Assembly (NCBI RefSeq): GCF_036324505.1
Contig: NC_086365.1
Location: forward strand, 3,778,655 to 3,842,654
Source: Eleginops maclovinus
Lineage: Eukaryota; Chordata; Actinopteri; Perciformes; Eleginopidae
Direction of reading: 5' to 3'
DNA: 64,000 bases
Positions within the stretch are counted from its first letter, which is position 1. Every line of letters begins with the position of its first letter. Below are positions 1 to 11,732 of the stretch, piece after piece. The notes under the pieces are model-generated. The model had not been told where the DNA came from and ran no database searches. It was given only the letters and a program-made list of their open reading frames with translations. A program made the position numbers and the translations under genes.

Positions 1-137
1 ACAGTGTTTGTAGCATGTATATAGGTGTAGGTGTTGCACAGTGTTTGTAGCATGTATATAGGTGTAGGTGTTGCACAGTGTTTGAAGCATGCATTTAGGT
101 CTATGTAGGTGTTGCACTGTGTTTGTAGCATGCATGT
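1..137. repeat. 37-bp tandem repeat array (partial, cut by window edge)
   Basis: About three and a half copies of a unit reading acagtgtttgtagcatgtat followed by ataggtgtaggtgttgc. The first two copies are almost identical; the third carries a short insertion. The array ends where the inverted LINE tail begins. No coding function is apparent. Confidence 0.8.
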
Positions 138-498
138 TTCAAGGTTTCAAGGTTTTATTTGTCATATGCACAGCATATACAGCGTATATGTTGGCAATGA
201 AAATCTTATATCCCATGCTCCTCCAACAACTCAACATACATGGTGCAAATAAGATAAATACAATAGTGCAAAAATAGAGAAGAATATTTACAATAACAAC
301 AATAAAGATTTAAGGATGTGAAATATATACATATGTGGAATACATTGAAAGTATTTAAATACTTTACACTTTTGAATGAGGAGGTATGGACAGATGCATA
401 TATTACGTATAACAGATGTATATGGCAGATGTGTATAATGTATAGATATGTGTATTATAAACAGATATGTATGGCAGATGTGTATATATATATATATG

Positions 499-540
<42 letters not shown>

Positions 541-603
541 GACAGAACAGATTGTAGCTGGGGTGATGGGGGTCCTTTAATATCCTACCAGCCTTCTTCC
601 TTC
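138..603 (-). mobile_element. 3' end of a CR1/L2/Rex1-like LINE, minus strand, internally deleted
   Basis: Read on the minus strand this is a second copy of the tail of the element at 13127-15029. It shares the (CCTTGAAA)n terminus (here tttcaaggtttcaagg), the AT-rich 3' untranslated region with TA-dinucleotide tracts, and at 541-603 a short stretch matching the coding end of that LINE (about 14420-14503). The segment equivalent to roughly 14505-14630 is missing, and homology stops near 603, so the copy is 5' truncated and internally deleted. Confidence 0.8.
480..535. repeat. (TA)n-rich microsatellite
   Basis: Alternating TA/TG dinucleotides inside the LINE 3' untranslated region. The plus-strand copy has equivalent tracts at 14645-14720. 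Confidence 0.85.
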
Positions 604-1689
604 GTACATATTCCTATGTAGGTCTACGTGTGTGTGTTTGCATTGGCTGTGTGTGCAGGGCGAAGACAGAGTTGTGTGTGAAGGATATTCACGGGAGCTG
701 GGCACAGTTCAAGTTTCCTCCGCAGTGCAGTGGCTCTGTGGAGAGACAGGGAGGCAGAGAGGGAAAGAGAGAGGGGGGGTGGTGGGAGGACAGATAAACT
801 GAGAGAGACTGTACACCCTAAAAACACACCACTCACTGCACACACGCAAACACCGGCAGCTTTGTCAAACATTTTGACTCATTTGATGAGACTTTGCACG
901 TGTGAGGCTCTACCCGCTGACAGTTCACTTCTTAAATTCAACTGGACATTTTGCAACTCACTTGAAGTGCCAATAAATCTGATCTCCCCATCTTATACGT
1001 AGCTTCCTTTTTTTCTTTCTGACCCCTATACCTTCATCATGACCATGAACATCTCACTTTCTCTACCCAAGGACAGATATCCTCTCTTGTCTCAGGTAGC
1101 CTACAGCTGTCCTGCGTATCTACACACCAGAAAGGTCATCTGTAGCCTATATCAAAATGAATGATTTATAGGATATGCTAGCCTGCAGGTCTGGATCAGC
1201 ATTTTTCATCTGTTCATGGCAACTGACTGAATGATTTGTTGTGAGTTCCAGTATAAGACCTTCTAATGGAATTACACAGTGACAGAGAGTGATAGTTGGC
1301 TTGGCTTTATTTTTATTCATGCTTGTTTGTGCATTAGGCAGTAGAATCATTTAACTAGGCGTCAGGCCCACGGGTCAAACTGACAATTCATAGAAATGAT
1401 TGCGACTGAATATCAGATGTACAATAATCAAATCCCAGCCAGTATCTTTTTGGCGACAATCCCCACATTTTGATATTTTATCCTTCCAGAAGACCGGTTT
1501 GTAGGCCTACAGGATAAACAGAGAGGACTGGATAAACATTTAGATGGCGAAGGGAAGTGGTGACATAACACAGAGCCACCTGAAGCTGAGCAGTAATGTC
1601 TCGTTCAGAGTTACGCCTGCTTTGTGCGTGTTTGTTCAGAGGAACAATTTATCCTTAAAACATTATTGATCGACTAACTTGCCCAGTTT
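604..1689. other. Non-coding stretch, no gene recognised
   Basis: Only a purine-rich low-complexity patch (about 745-800, GAGA/GGGG) and AT-rich single-copy-looking DNA are seen. Short open frames here match no family I recognise. Confidence 0.5.
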
Positions 1690-1861
1690 CATAATATAAG
1701 TGAGCCCATTAAGCATCAAAATCCAGAGGACTCCCCAGGTCTGTTCTGGGGACACTGTGGAGGTGGTGGGAGACAAGAGAATGGCAGCCAAACTGTCCTC
1801 CCTGCTGGATAATGTGTCACACCCCCTCCAGGACACCCTGTCCACTGTGGAACGCCAACTG
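1690..1861 (+). mobile_element. Left half of an interrupted LINE (C-terminal ORF2 region)
   Basis: The plus frame starting at 1700 reads through DKRMAAKLSSLLDNVSHPL and TLSTVERQL, the pattern found just upstream of the C-terminal RYRRSFLPTAIRLYN motif in fish CR1/L2-type LINEs. Here the expected continuation is absent and the frame runs into a 22-bp tandem repeat. The continuation (CSSFSDS.. then RYRRSFLPTAIRLYN in another frame) begins at about 11206. Joining ..caactg at 1861 to tgcagctcc at 11207 keeps the reading frame, which is why I read the two as halves of one LINE. Confidence 0.7.
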
Positions 1862-1958
1862 CACCGGTATGGAACGCCAACTGCGCCACTATGGAACGCC
1901 AACTGCACCTCTATGGAACGCCAACTGCGCCACTATGGAACGCCAACTGCGCCACTAT
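1849..1958. repeat. Five tandem 22-bp units at the left end of the composite insertion
   Basis: Units start at 1849, 1871, 1893, 1915 and 1937, each close to ggaacgccaactgcgccact followed by at. The first unit is still part of the LINE reading frame; the last is the outer edge of the inverted-repeat arm. The right arm has only one unit (about 11171-11192, reverse complement), so the expansion is specific to the left end. Confidence 0.85.
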
Positions 1959-2178
1959 TCGCCTGTTAGTTTCGCTCGTTTTTGTTATATGATAATGAGC
2001 CCTTCCTTCTGTTTTACAAAGCCACTAAATTCAAAGTTTCTTTAACCAATCAGTGAAGAGTAAAACCAGACCAAACCAATGTGTAGAGGATAAGTTCCTG
2101 ACATTGTGAGGCGGTGCTGTGAACATTATTCCAGATTGAGAGGACTAAGTATTAATTTGTCTTTGAATATAAGCATAA
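1938..2178 (+). repeat. Left inverted-repeat arm of the composite insertion
   Basis: From gaacgccaactgcgccacta through agtattaatttg to gaatataagcataa, this segment is closely similar to the reverse complement of 10922-11192. By eye the match is above 90 percent outside one block of about 30 bases (about 1975-1995) where the right arm is longer. Similarity stops four bases before the hAT open frame begins. Confidence 0.85.
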
Positions 2179-2181
2179 AGA

Positions 2182-4249
<2,068 letters not shown>

Positions 4250-4632
4250 AGCTTTGACTGACACAAAGCTACTGACTGTAAACAGTTCATTACAACCTGT
4301 TATATAGGCCTACTGTTCAACTAAAAAGAAACAGTTAATAAACACAAGTACATCTCATTGTCATTGATTTATTTTCATCACCAATTATCATAGAACAGCT
4401 TTCTCAAGCAGTTTGTGATGCATTTTGGAAACTGGAGATGAGCCCCTGGTCTAATGCACCACCTGGCTTGAGAAACCCGTTCTCAAAGACTTACTTTTAG
4501 TCATTATTTGGGTAGCACACATATTCTGAATGCCTTCGGCAGAATTCAAATGAGCCATTTTAATCTAGATTAATCTAGATTAATTCCAAGATTAATCTAG
4601 ATTAAAAAATTTTTTATCTATGCCCACCACTA
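4250..4632 (+). mobile_element. 3' flank and terminal region of the hAT element
   Basis: After the transposase stop come AATAAA-like signals (4338-4343, ttaataaacac) and then subterminal repeats of taatctagatt (4560-4605), ending with atgcccaccacta. In reverse this terminus reads tagtggtgggcatag, a common form of hAT end in fish. A (TA)n tract follows (4632-4652). The matching 5' terminus was not found on the left, which fits the missing N-terminal part. Confidence 0.5.
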
Positions 4633-4719
4633 ATATATATATATATATATATTATTGTTAATATCTATGTGATCTAAAGTAATAATAATAATTCGATGTA
4701 TAGTAAAAATCAATCATTG

Positions 4720-4980
4720 TCATGTGAAGGAAGGAGCGGTTGGACCCAAATGCAGAGACCGGAGACAGCAGAACATTTTCCCAAAATGTTTTTTTTTAAC
4801 AAAACAGCAACATAAAACCACACGGAAAAAACTGAACTTTGTGACGTGTCAAACAAGGAACCGACAAGAACAGGACAGAATACCAGGATTTATATACAGG
4901 GGGGGGTGGCAATTAAAAATGGAGGGAAAACACACAGGGCAGGAAATAAACAGAGAAGACACAAAGTGTCATGGCATTGG
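4720..4980. repeat. Interspersed repeat, family not identified
   Basis: The segment from gtcatgtgaaggaaggagcg through ttggacccaaatgcagag to agtgtcatggcattgg resembles a moderately repeated fish sequence that I recognise by its GGACCCAAATGCAGAG core. The tgtcatg motif occurs near both ends. No coding content. Confidence 0.35.
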
Positions 4981-5655
4981 AATTTTTGGGGGTTTTAGCG
5001 CCACCTAGTGTCTTTCTAGTGAGGAAACACTCATTATTAATCCTGCCTTTTATTTTGATACTTACCTTCAGCTGATGTAACTTCCTGTGATGTCAAATCT
5101 AGCTAGAGTAGGAAGTTCATTACTTCAGTTGAGTCAGAACATGCCAAGGTGAAGAGATGCTCATCCTTGAAGGACGTTCTTGCCCTTGTTAAGGCTTTGC
5201 TTGTAAGTCAATGTTTATGATTTTGTGTATGAAGGACCAATTTATGCTTTTATGCATCTTAAGTTAATTTGTAGTCAAATTAATGGCAATAAATCGTTTT
5301 TGTGTAGATAGAATGTCTGAAGAACTTCTGCAAGTCATGTAGAGCGAGCAAGCTAACTACTTTTATTTTCCTCACGTGATTTCTATGCTACACTGTGTAT
5401 GTATGTAGAAGGATGAAGCAAACACACTTTTATGTACATTTCTGTTTGTTTATTTAGTTTACGAAGGAGAAAAGGAAGAATTCTGTAAACTTGAAGGATG
5501 GAGTAAATGTTCAAAACCCACTTCTGCCTCAGAAAGTCATTCCATCGTTCTATTGTTAGCTGTCTGTCTAGTCAAGTGAATGGGCGCCTGGTGAGGACAG
5601 AACACAAAGAGTTAACTTTCAAAATACATAATACTTCCACACATCAAACTTTTCT
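4981..5655. other. Non-coding stretch inside the composite insertion
   Basis: No recognisable protein motif. Two blocks look exon-like on the plus strand (about 5100-5203 ending ttgcttg before gtaagt, and about 5459-5510 after tttattta), but neither encodes a recognisable peptide, so no gene is called. Confidence 0.3.
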
Positions 5656-5903
5656 CTAAGCTACCCCAAATTGGCCAGCTAAGTTTATGCCATTTTCCAT
5701 GGCGCCTTCAAACTTCTCATAGGTCGGGAACACTGGCAGCCTCAGAATAAGGGCACAGGTGTTGGCCGTCGGGAAACTTGCTGGCCCGTCCTCCGGGTGG
5801 AGGAACTGCAGTTGTGGCTGTGTTGGAAAGCCTGCTGCAGGGATCTTTTGAAGACCAGTTGCAAAGGCCAACACATCCCCCAACTTCAGCGTGCTTCCTC
5901 CAT
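5656..5903 (-). CDS. HECT C-lobe terminal exon (open, catalytic Cys kept)
   Basis: The best-preserved exon of the HECT gene: acceptor cctacag at 5904-5910, about 82 codons open to TAG at 5656-5658. It has ATGLQKIPAAGF, a FPTANTC active site and the YEKFEGAMENGI helix before the C-terminus, all standard positions in a HECT C-lobe. Confidence 0.7.
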
Positions 5904-7583
5904 CTGTAGGAAAAACGTGAGATCATTTTGAGGTCTATGTATAAAACTCGCCCGTTAGTTGGACTATTCCATGTAACCCCTAGCCAGAATTACAAGTGGT
6001 CTCAACCATGTGGCGCAATTTCGCAACGTGCACTTGCTGTTCAGTGGAAGCAAGGAGACTGATGGCGATTGGAATGTCACTATTGTGTTATAACCGCATA
6101 ACTGTTATAGTGTTGGCGGAGTCTGTGTTGTGGACATGCGTGTGCGTGCATGAATAATGTAAGTGCATGTAGTCTTGTCCAGTTGAGCAATCAGGAAGTT
6201 TATGTCCGCAATTACCCCGCTAACTCCGTAAATGAGGTTAGTTAGCCATAGCAGCTAGCCTTGCCATGCGGAGCACTTGGCAGCCCAGCCTGTATTAATG
6301 TATAACGCTATCACCCATTAAGTGCAGGGCTAATATAAACATTATTATGTACACTACAGTTATTATATAGAATCGTGTGCATTCCTGTACTTTGTTATGT
6401 GTGTATGTTATAATAGGCCTCGTGTAATAGCACATGTCGATGCTATGCTGTCGCGGCCTTTGGCCAATAGAGGGCGGCATAGGCCAGCCAATTGTGCCTT
6501 TTCTTAATGTAGATGACAACTGTATCATCCCTCTACATTACCTGTACACCTTTAAGTGAGCTTAAGGAGTTAATAAAGGTTTGCAAATACATTGTGCAAG
6601 CAAATATTAAATCAGTAGGCTAATACTTTTATTCAGATGTGCTGCATTAAATGTAGGTGGTATTGTGTTTGATGGAACTTTGCATAAGGAATGCAATGTG
6701 TGTTCATTTGGCAATTTCTTACCCTCCACCTTCAGCAGCCAGTCCTGCCAAAAGCCAATGGTTCTAGCCTCCATCTGCCTGCGGTTGGAACCAGGCCCTG
6801 AGAGTGCCAGTCCTGAAGGCGGCACTGATGTGTTCTGCGAGCAGTGGCGTCTGGTCCTCAACAAACACCTTCTGCATCACAGGTGGGTGTGCCTTCAAAA
6901 GGTCTAACGCTCCAAAAACAGTTAGCCCGTCGCAAAACCTGTAAATGTAAGAATTACCAGAAGAGAGAAAATTACTAAATGTGTTAGTAAATGCTTTGCA
7001 AAATGTCCTGTTACAACCTTCCGTTGTACAGCATGTATACATTACATATATTTTGTGCAGATAAGGAATCTTGTAAAAGTCCTCAACCTCATAGTGTTAA
7101 ATATTCATTTTATTTCCATCTAGCTCTTGGTGTCAGTCAGCCAGAAATAATGGATAACATTATGCTACAATAATAGACATTTTATATCCCACCATATCAA
7201 ATTTCATTTTCTATAACTCTAAGAGTAAGTATTTACAGTAAGTATGCTATGCCAAATTCAACAGTACACACTATAAGCACACACCAGACCGAACCTTTGC
7301 ACAAAACATGAACGTGAAATTAATAAATTTGAATGAAAATAAAGGATGCACCAACACTGTCCAGGGCCAATGTCCTACTCTCACAAAATTCCTTTGTGGG
7401 ACCCCCCTCATCGATTGCCCCTTCTCCAACTCCCTCCGTGTCGACACAAATGAGATTGATTTTTGTTTCTGGCTCAAAACTGGCCCTGCAAAATGCTCTT
7501 ATGGCACAATCCAATTCTTCCCCCCGGAAAGCATTCATTTTATTGGCTCATACAATGTCATTTTTTAGCCTTCTTTGGAGACG
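5656..7583 (-). pseudogene. HECT-domain E3 ubiquitin ligase (G2E3-like), minus strand, frameshifted
   Basis: HECT ligases take ubiquitin from an E2 onto a C-lobe cysteine and pass it to a substrate. Three exons are legible on the minus strand. 7583-7385 encodes NAFRGEELDCAIRAF and GEGAIDEGGPTKEF, the start of the HECT N-lobe. 6938-6723 encodes RFCDGLTVFGALDLLKAHPP and, after a frame change, GSNRRQMEARTIGFWQDWLL. 5903-5656 encodes GDVLAFATGLQKIP and FPTANTCALILRLP, ending QFGVA then TAG. The catalytic Cys of ANTC is intact (codon at 5755-5757). Splice sites are canonical (ag before 7583, 6938 and 5903; GTGAGA after 7385; GTAAG after 6723). Frame changes near 7540 and 6800 argue for decay. The closest family I know is G2E3-like HECT proteins, present in many copies in fish. 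The remaining N-lobe between exons is missing or unrecognised. Confidence 0.7.
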
Positions 7584-7658
7584 CTGCAACAAAAACTGCT
7601 ACTTTGCAGTTACTTCAGTGCATTTAAAGGATTAATAAGAGTGATCATTGTGGATTCA

Positions 7659-7790
7659 GAGGTGGTAAGTATAGTACCAATACTTCGTTACTGTATTTAA
7701 ATACATTTTCCTTGTATTAGTACAATACTTATATTTCTGACGACTTTTTACTTCTAAACCTTACATTTTGATCACAAATACCCATAGGCT
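7659..7790 (+). mobile_element. Terminal fragment of a Tol2-type hAT MITE
   Basis: Begins cagaggtggtaagtatagta and continues with short alternating tac/att blocks, as in the common fish element starting CAGAGGTGGGAAGTAAC. Other copies in this window are at 28503-29304 and 49385-49691. The opposite terminus is not evident. Confidence 0.4.
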
Positions 7791-8154
7791 CTACGTGTAC
7801 GTTCGTTATAATGTAGTTATATACTTGCCTATAGTACTTGTGGGTATATGGTTATGTATGCATATAATATTCTACATTCGCCGTGATGCCGTGTGTAGCC
7901 TGCTACGCTAATATGTTAATGTAGTTATGTGCGTGAGGGTTACAACGTAGTTGTACTTATTATTTTCATGTTCTCTTTTGTTTCAGACCACACACACACA
8001 CACAAACACAAACCCCCTGTAACCATACGTCTGTTGCCCATTGGTGGCTTGAATATACATACCTGCAAACTAGTCACCTTTCGGCGAAATTCGCCGTTTT
8101 CAACTCAAAATATGTCATTGACGTGAATCGTGTAGATCCGAAGAGTTTTTTTTA

Positions 8155-8173
8155 GGGGGGGGGGGGGGGGGGG
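8155..8173. repeat. Homopolymer run of 19 G
   Basis: Uninterrupted G tract following tttttttta. A second run of 16 G is at 9605-9620. Both are sites where sequencing length errors are likely. Confidence 0.9.
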
Positions 8174-8776
8174 TGACCGACGACTGACCGACCAACCATA
8201 GACTGTATAACGGACTGTATAATGAGCAAGAAACACGTTTGCTATCTTCACAATAAATAAAATCTTTGTTCAAATGACTCGCGTTCCACGACCACCGACC
8301 AATCATAAGCAAGATAAACCACAGCGCGCGCTTTTTACCCATCGGTCCCTCTTGGAGTGGAGTGCTCAGTCGTCAGCGAGTGGTTCTTCTGGACAATTTT
8401 CAGGATATGTTACAGATACAAGTTTTGAGGTAAATCTAGTAGCAGGTAATCTGGCAAAAACATTGTATGCTGTATCATTTTAACGTTGCTGAAGTAAAAT
8501 GATTTTAGCCAAACAAAGTGTATTAACATGCTTCAGCTTATCAGCTTGTTAGGTTGCTAGCTAACCTCAGTGAATTGTGTTAAAGTTAGCCTAGCTAGAC
8601 CAGTTCTACGTCACCTCATTCAATGCGAAAAGAATACGTTTGTGAAGGCTGATCTCCACAGCATCCGTCCTGTTATCTGATATTACTGGCGGCTGTCATT
8701 GTGGTCAGATATGAGAGGGATGAAAACGAACACGTAATGAACAAATACACATCCGTGTGGTTTAGTGAGTAGCTAG

Positions 8777-8860
8777 TAGTGGTGCAACGGATCACGGATC
8801 AATCCGTTCATTGATCCGTGATCCGTTCGGATCAATTATTTCGGTTTCGCATTCATCAAC
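8777..8860 (+). mobile_element. Possible hAT 5' terminus with perfect hairpin
   Basis: The sequence tagtggtgcaacggatcacg contains the tagtggtg start seen (in reverse) at the 3' end near 4632, and leads into a perfect 18-bp inverted repeat (8786-8803 and 8810-8827) with a 6-base loop. It lies about 1.1 kb upstream of the BED-finger exon at 9928, as expected for a transposon 5' end. The link is an inference. Confidence 0.35.
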
Positions 8861-9392
8861 TTTTTAGTAGCTACGAAAAGTTTGGAGTTACGAACAAAAT
8901 CTACAAACGCTGGCGACCGTGTGTAGAGTTTGTTTAAAGTGTTCGTAAGCACTTATAACGCTTCACTGTTGGAAATGACAGTATTCATATTGTGCTGTGT
9001 TATGTACACAAGACGCAGATGCCTTTGAAACACGCGATCTAAAAACGGAAACATATTTTATATGTAGTAACAATTGTTGGCAATTGGCAGGTTTAAGATC
9101 CAGATTAGGTTCATGGTTGTGAATTATCTATGTAAATCGACTCTATAGATAACACGTTCATTCTACATGTTGAATGATGATAGCGTAATACAAATATAGG
9201 CTATACATACAATGACAAAACTGCCGTGGGTGATATGTTATCCGTATCCTTTGTTAAAATGAATGTTCAATAGCTCTATGCCAATGGGAACAACAGAACG
9301 TGCGCATTACATATGGACCAATGCGACACGTTCATTACGGCCGTGGACCGATAAACACTCAGTACCGTACGCACACCAACCGGCATTTGCGT

Positions 9393-9449
9393 GTTTAACA
9401 CCTTGTTTAACACCTTGTTTAACACCTTGTTTAACACCTTGTTTAACAC
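9393..9449. repeat. 12-bp tandem repeat, 4.75 copies
   Basis: Units of gtttaacacctt start at 9393, 9405, 9417 and 9429, with a partial fifth at 9441-9449. No coding relevance is seen. Confidence 0.9.
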
Positions 9450-9927
9450 TGGCGTTACCGCCGCTTGACTTAAATAATGAAGAACTGCTTTTAATTACGA
9501 CTTGGCCGAGATCTTAACGTGCTGTTCATGCGTTTCCCATGAATAGCCTACTACTATAACTCGGAGCGGAGCAGGATATAATGCGCATGCGGTGTACAAA
9601 TGCTGGGGGGGGGGGGGGGGTTTAGTTTGTCACCTTTTTCAGCCCTTCTGAGTTTGCAGGTATGAATATAAGTCAATACAAGTGGTTAAAACATCCTGTC
9701 GTCGTCTCCTTGCCTTCTCCAACGTACACCTCATACCCTGAACATCCTGGCCGTGAAGCAGTGTTCTGTACGACACTCCAGAGTGTGTGCGATGACAAAA
9801 CTTGAATAGCCCCTTTACTGTCCTACACATCCACTAACTCACCCACAGCATATTTTAAAAAAAAAGCGAATTTGGCGCCATCATTTTCAAAAAACGCGCC
9901 AATACCACAACTACAACTGGCAGAGTA

Positions 9928-10141
9928 ATGACGAACGTAATGCTAGAAGCGGGAGAGGCAGACAAGGTGGATGAACTTCGTGAAAATACAGAGAGCAGTG
10001 GAGATATTCATCTCCCTCACCCATGGCGATACAGTAGATAGGGAGACGTTCGCTATTATTGGCGCAGAAAACCATTCATGACGAATGCGATGTGAACTTT
10101 TGGCTTTCAAGAATTCGCCATCAGCAAAGTCTCTAGAGTTT
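9928..10141 (+). pseudogene. Probable N-terminal BED-finger exon of a hAT transposase, decayed
   Basis: An ATG at 9928 opens 37 codons (LEAGEADKVDELRENTESSG and then HLPHPWRYSR) to TAG at 10039. One frame over, from 10049, the sequence reads FAIIGAENHS, a TGA, then RMRCELLAFKNSPSAKSL. HPW(P)Y, F..(I/V)GA.N.S.RMRC and AFKNSPS are the successive landmarks of the N-terminal zinc-binding region in fish ZBED-like hAT transposases. The block with the second Cys of the CxxC pair appears to be deleted. The exon is plus-strand, like the transposase core at 2182-4249, but lies 5.7 kb downstream of it, so order is reversed. It may belong to a second hAT copy. Confidence 0.5.
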
Positions 10142-10189
10142 CAGACACATAATTATTGTTAATTATTATTATATTAAAATGACATACCT

Positions 10190-10330
10190 TTCCATAAGTC
10201 CTCCTTGATTTGGTTGATGGTTTTGCTGCTGGTGTTCAGACCGGTTTAACAACCTGTCAAAAGAACCATTCATTCTGTCTCTTAGCTCAAGTAATCTTCC
10301 TCTCATTTTGCCGCGAATTGGCGCCAACAT
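10190..10330 (-). CDS. Candidate first coding exon, minus strand, unknown product
   Basis: On the minus strand an open frame runs from about 10360; an ATG at about 10330 gives MLAPIRGKMRGRLLELRD and then a Gln-rich stretch ending GGLMER before a good donor (aaag then gtatgtc, about 10187-10191). Immediately upstream are a GGCGCC box, an E-box cacgtgac and an AAGATGGCGGC YY1-type site. It is in the right place and strand to be the 5' end of the HECT gene 2.6 kb downstream, but no intervening exons are recognised, so the connection is inferred. Confidence 0.35.
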
Positions 10331-10354
10331 CAGACACTTATATTCATGGGTTTC

Positions 10355-10420
10355 AGTCACGTGACTTTTGTTGTCCTGCCGCCATCTTTAGGACCGTGCA
10401 GAGCATCGAGTGCTAAGCGC
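10355..10420 (-). promoter_or_regulatory. Promoter-like cluster: YY1-type site and E-box
   Basis: In minus-strand reading order: aaagatggcggc (about 10380-10391), an almost perfect YY1 consensus of the kind found just downstream of TATA-less start sites, then cacgtgac (about 10357-10364), an E-box. A plus-strand ATG exon candidate begins 200 bp away at 10597, so the segment could act in both directions. Confidence 0.35.
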
Positions 10421-10596
10421 CACATCATAATTAACCGGAGCAAAGTAACTCAGGCATTGCGTACTACAGTCCGCGTTACTGTAACTTTTTTTCATTCAAA
10501 TCCCATCATCAATCACATCATGCCACATCATAATATATATTTCCTTATCTGTGTCACCTCCTTGAGCCGTATCTTCCCATTTCGTTGGTGTGAAAC

Positions 10597-10673
10597 ATGA
10601 ATGCAGAAGACAAGGTAGCACCTCAAAACTCTGGAGAACAGACAGCTGTTGCTAAGCAGCAGGTGCAATTAAG
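10597..10673 (+). CDS. Small exon candidate with start codon and splice donor
   Basis: ATG at 10597 begins MNAEDKVAPQNSGEQTAVAK and runs 25 codons to a consensus donor (ttaag then gtaaag). No family is recognised and no acceptor exon is evident before the right inverted arm at 10922. Composition is coding-like, but support is weak. Confidence 0.25.
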
Positions 10674-10764
10674 GTAAAGCAGACATTGCAATAAGTTGCA
10701 TTATATACAAAGACTGTAACTGATCTTAAACATATAATAAAAAGAAAAAGGAGATAACAGATGA

Positions 10765-10840
10765 TCTGGCGCAGATCCATACCCGGGTCTCCGGTGTGGC
10801 TGACCCGCACTTTAACCATTACCCCACAACACGTTCATGG
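10765..10840 (-). repeat. Diverged tRNA-derived SINE-like fragment
   Basis: On the minus strand tgtggggtaatggttaaagt and gagacccgggtatggatc resemble the A- and B-box regions of a tRNA-derived repeat. The B-box deviates from GGTTCRANNCC, so it is not a functional tRNA gene. Confidence 0.35.
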
Positions 10841-10921
10841 TCCAGTGGTGGTTTAGAGTTTACTGATACATTTTATTTTAAAAGACAATGAAAGCAGGGT
10901 TATATTGTTATATTGGTTTTC

Positions 10922-11192
10922 TTATGCTTATATTCAAAGGCAAATTAATACTTAGTCCTCTCAATCTGGAATAATATTCACAGCACTGCCTCACAATGTC
11001 AGGAACTTTTCCTCTACACATTGCTTTGGTCTGGCTTTACTCTTCACTGATTGGTTACAGAAACTTTGAATTTAGTGGCTATGTAAAACAGAAGGAGGGG
11101 CTCATTATCATAAACGCACGTATATGCTTATATATGCGTTTTTCGAAAAAACGCGCAAAACTAACGGGTGAATAGTGGCGCAGTTGGCGTTC
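10922..11192 (-). repeat. Right inverted-repeat arm of the composite insertion
   Basis: Reverse complement of 1938-2178, longer by a block of about 30 bases (about 11113-11150, containing aaaaaacgcg and atatgcttatatatgcg). It ends outward in cagttggcgttcggtagcca, beyond which the LINE sequence begins. Confidence 0.85.
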
Positions 11193-11198
11193 GGTAGC

Positions 11199-11593
11199 CA
11201 ACACTGTGCAGCTCCTTTAGTGACAGCCTGCTGCATCCGCGGTGTCTCACCGAGAGATACCGCAGGTCCTTCCTGCCTACAGCCATCAGACTTTACAACC
11301 AGCATGGCCCCTGGTAGACCTCTCATACATACAAAAAAAACAACAACAAAAAAAACGGACTAGCTGTGCAATAACAATTTATGTGCAATATATAAACACA
11401 AACATGCCATTATCGATAACTGTGCAATATGTCATATCTCCTTCAGGATGTGTATTTTGTTAATTGTGTGTTTTTTTATGTCAATATTTTTTTTAAATGC
11501 ATATTTTGTTTTATAAAACTGTTTGACTCTGTTGCTGCTGTAGCACCTTATAATTTCACCTCTGTGGGACCAATAAAGGGATTCTGAATCTGC
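11199..11593 (+). mobile_element. Right half of the interrupted LINE, with 3' untranslated region and tail
   Basis: From 11206 the translation gives CSSFSDSLLHPR and, after a lost base, RYRRSFLPTAIRLYN, the C-terminal signature of CR1/L2/Rex1-like LINEs. A 3' untranslated region follows with tgtgcaataa motifs, ending tgggaccaataaagggattc then tgaatctg, a typical short-repeat 3' tail. No 5' portion is adjacent; it is at 1690-1861. Confidence 0.75.
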
Positions 11594-11650
11594 TCATGAT
11601 TGTCTAATTATATATAAAAACATTCCCTAGTTTCAGCTTCTGAATTGTGA

Positions 11651-11732
11651 GGATGGATGGATGGATGAATGTGGATGGATGGATGGATGGATGGATGGAT
11701 GGAGATGGATGGATGGATGGATGGATGGATGG
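11651..11732. repeat. (GGAT)n microsatellite
   Basis: Tandem GGAT units interrupted by gaatgtggat and ggaga. It lies about 60 bp beyond the LINE tail. Confidence 0.9.

Noticed and set aside
1..137. Direct repeats that could suggest a CRISPR array
   Set aside because: The 37-bp units are contiguous, with no unique spacers, in a eukaryotic genome: a minisatellite.
1849..1958. 22-bp repeats as a possible coding repeat protein
   Set aside because: The open frames over them are short, differ between strands, and the units extend from a transposon end; there is no independent coding support.
11198..11207. CAGTGTTGGC (reverse strand) as a classical hAT terminus of the composite element
   Set aside because: The left end has no equivalent and the adjoining octamers do not match, so the boundary is left open.
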